From: DATAFF01 sp036257595
GTDB lineage: Bacteria; Pseudomonadota; Alphaproteobacteria; Rhizobiales; Aestuariivirgaceae
Assembly: GCA_036257595.1 (NCBI GenBank)
Contig: DATAFF010000106.1
Coordinates: 1 to 53,203 of the forward strand
DNA length: 53,203 nucleotides
Reading direction: 5' to 3'
Position 1 is the stretch's first letter; every line of letters starts with the position of its first letter. Below the pieces are notes generated by a model. That model saw nothing but the letters and a program-made list of their open reading frames with translations. It had not been told where the DNA came from and did not search any database. Shown piece after piece: positions 52,777 through 53,203 of this stretch. The translations under genes and the position numbers were made by a program.

Positions 52777-52796
52777 TTGACTGAATATTCATTCAA
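52777..52796. promoter_or_regulatory. TetR-type operator palindrome before the Rieske gene
   Basis: TTGACTGAATATTCATTCAA is a 20-base palindrome with one mismatched pair. TGAATGAATATTCATTCA-like boxes are typical of TetR/AcrR-family regulators. It lies 18 bases before the chosen start. The regulator is not in the window and may be encoded to the right. Confidence 0.6.
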
Positions 52797-52799
52797 TAT

Positions 52800-53203
52800 A
52801 CCAGAGGGAACAAAGAACGGCAAGCCGCACCGCCGTTGACCGATTCACCCTGACTGTGGAACAGCGAGAAATTCCCCTATAATCCGCAGAAATCTGCCAT
52901 TTTTAGGAATATCATGACGCCCATGGTCCATTATGGTTCCAAAAAAGTCCGGCCGGACGGCACCGGACGGGCAACACCGAATGTCTGGTCCGAAGAAACT
53001 CCGAGAAGAGAGTGCAGGGACCCGCCCTTACCCGGTACGCAACTAACAGGTCCCTGCTCGTCAGCCATCCGCCCTCTCGGAAAAGCGTCTGACTAACGCG
53101 GTGACTCTGCGTCACGAATTTGGGCATATGGATGACGGCATTAGCGGTCCCGGCACAAGGATTGCGAGGGCCCCTGCCCGGCCGCGGCTCAATCATGGTG
53201 AAG
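52800..53203. other. 400-base right end without a secure gene
   Basis: A 60-codon frame (ATG 52914 to 53096, plus strand, AGGA upstream) reads MTPMVHYGSKKVRPDG and has no family-like features; a minus-strand frame over 52912-53196 is no better. The stretch holds an inverted repeat (53014-53057) and a small hairpin (GTGAC 53101-53105, GTCAC 53111-53115). It could be the leader of a gene beyond the window. Confidence 0.4.
53014..53057. other. inverted repeat, possible leader RNA structure
   Basis: GCAGGGACC (53014-53022) pairs perfectly with GGTCCCTGC (53049-53057) around 26 bases. CCGAGA (53001) and TCTCGG (53075) could extend it. There is no T-run, so a simple terminator is unlikely. Confidence 0.4.

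Overview
The window looks like chromosomal DNA of a GC-rich alphaproteobacterium, probably a member of the Hyphomicrobiales. This rests on family content (GlxA-type regulators, dipeptide-type ABC systems, an HtrA-like/LuxR pair, a DUF5939 cyclase, a YfhM/PbpC pair), frequent GTG starts and Shine-Dalgarno (SD)-led genes. No rRNA, tRNA, transposase, phage gene or CRISPR array was seen. Composition was judged by eye, not computed.

Left part (1-18.8 kb): accessory catabolic and regulatory genes, less GC-biased by eye than the rest. It opens with the tail of an alpha/beta hydrolase. Next is an HtrA-like pseudoprotease translationally coupled to a LuxR-type regulator. A catabolic cluster follows at 1.9-7.7 kb: GlxA-family regulator, M24 enzyme of the DddP type, isochorismatase-type cysteine hydrolase, Tat-exported solute-binding protein and HSL-type esterase. 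Two direct repeats with a 21-bp period lie in front of the M24 gene and in front of the binding-protein gene; they look like sites for the local GlxA protein. The region continues with a DUF1989-independent assortment: a putative glycolipid-binding protein, a serine hydrolase, a diverged HisA-like protein, a LysR regulator, a flavin monooxygenase, an exported cupin, an M28 peptidase, an uncharacterised RNase H-like protein, an exported nucleoside hydrolase, a PLP-dependent decarboxylase and an SDR.

Boundary (18.8-19.8 kb): about 1 kb without a convincing long gene. It holds two short membrane-peptide frames and a strong hairpin, and may be a decayed junction.

Middle (19.8-29.1 kb): cupin, CHRD protein, exported TPR protein, a 48-residue acidic Cys/Trp-containing peptide, class III cyclase, DoxX, MFS permease, Lon and Hsp20. 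Four copies of a palindromic repeat built from 7-bp units (GGCAGTA) lie between these genes. The repeat supplies the stop codons of the convergent doxX and MFS genes. The hsp20-lon pair overlaps and has an RpoH-like promoter.

Right part (29.3-52.8 kb): a tight six-gene dipeptide-type ABC operon with an acetamidase/formamidase inside it; a convergent Crp-family regulator with a small partner gene; a Cache-domain histidine kinase; a methyltransferase; an AI-2E family transporter with a long cytosolic tail; a small unknown protein; an ABC exporter; the periplasmic alpha-2-macroglobulin/PbpC operon with an intact thioester motif; and a Rieske oxygenase alpha subunit behind a TetR-type palindrome. 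The last 400 bases hold inverted repeats but no secure gene.
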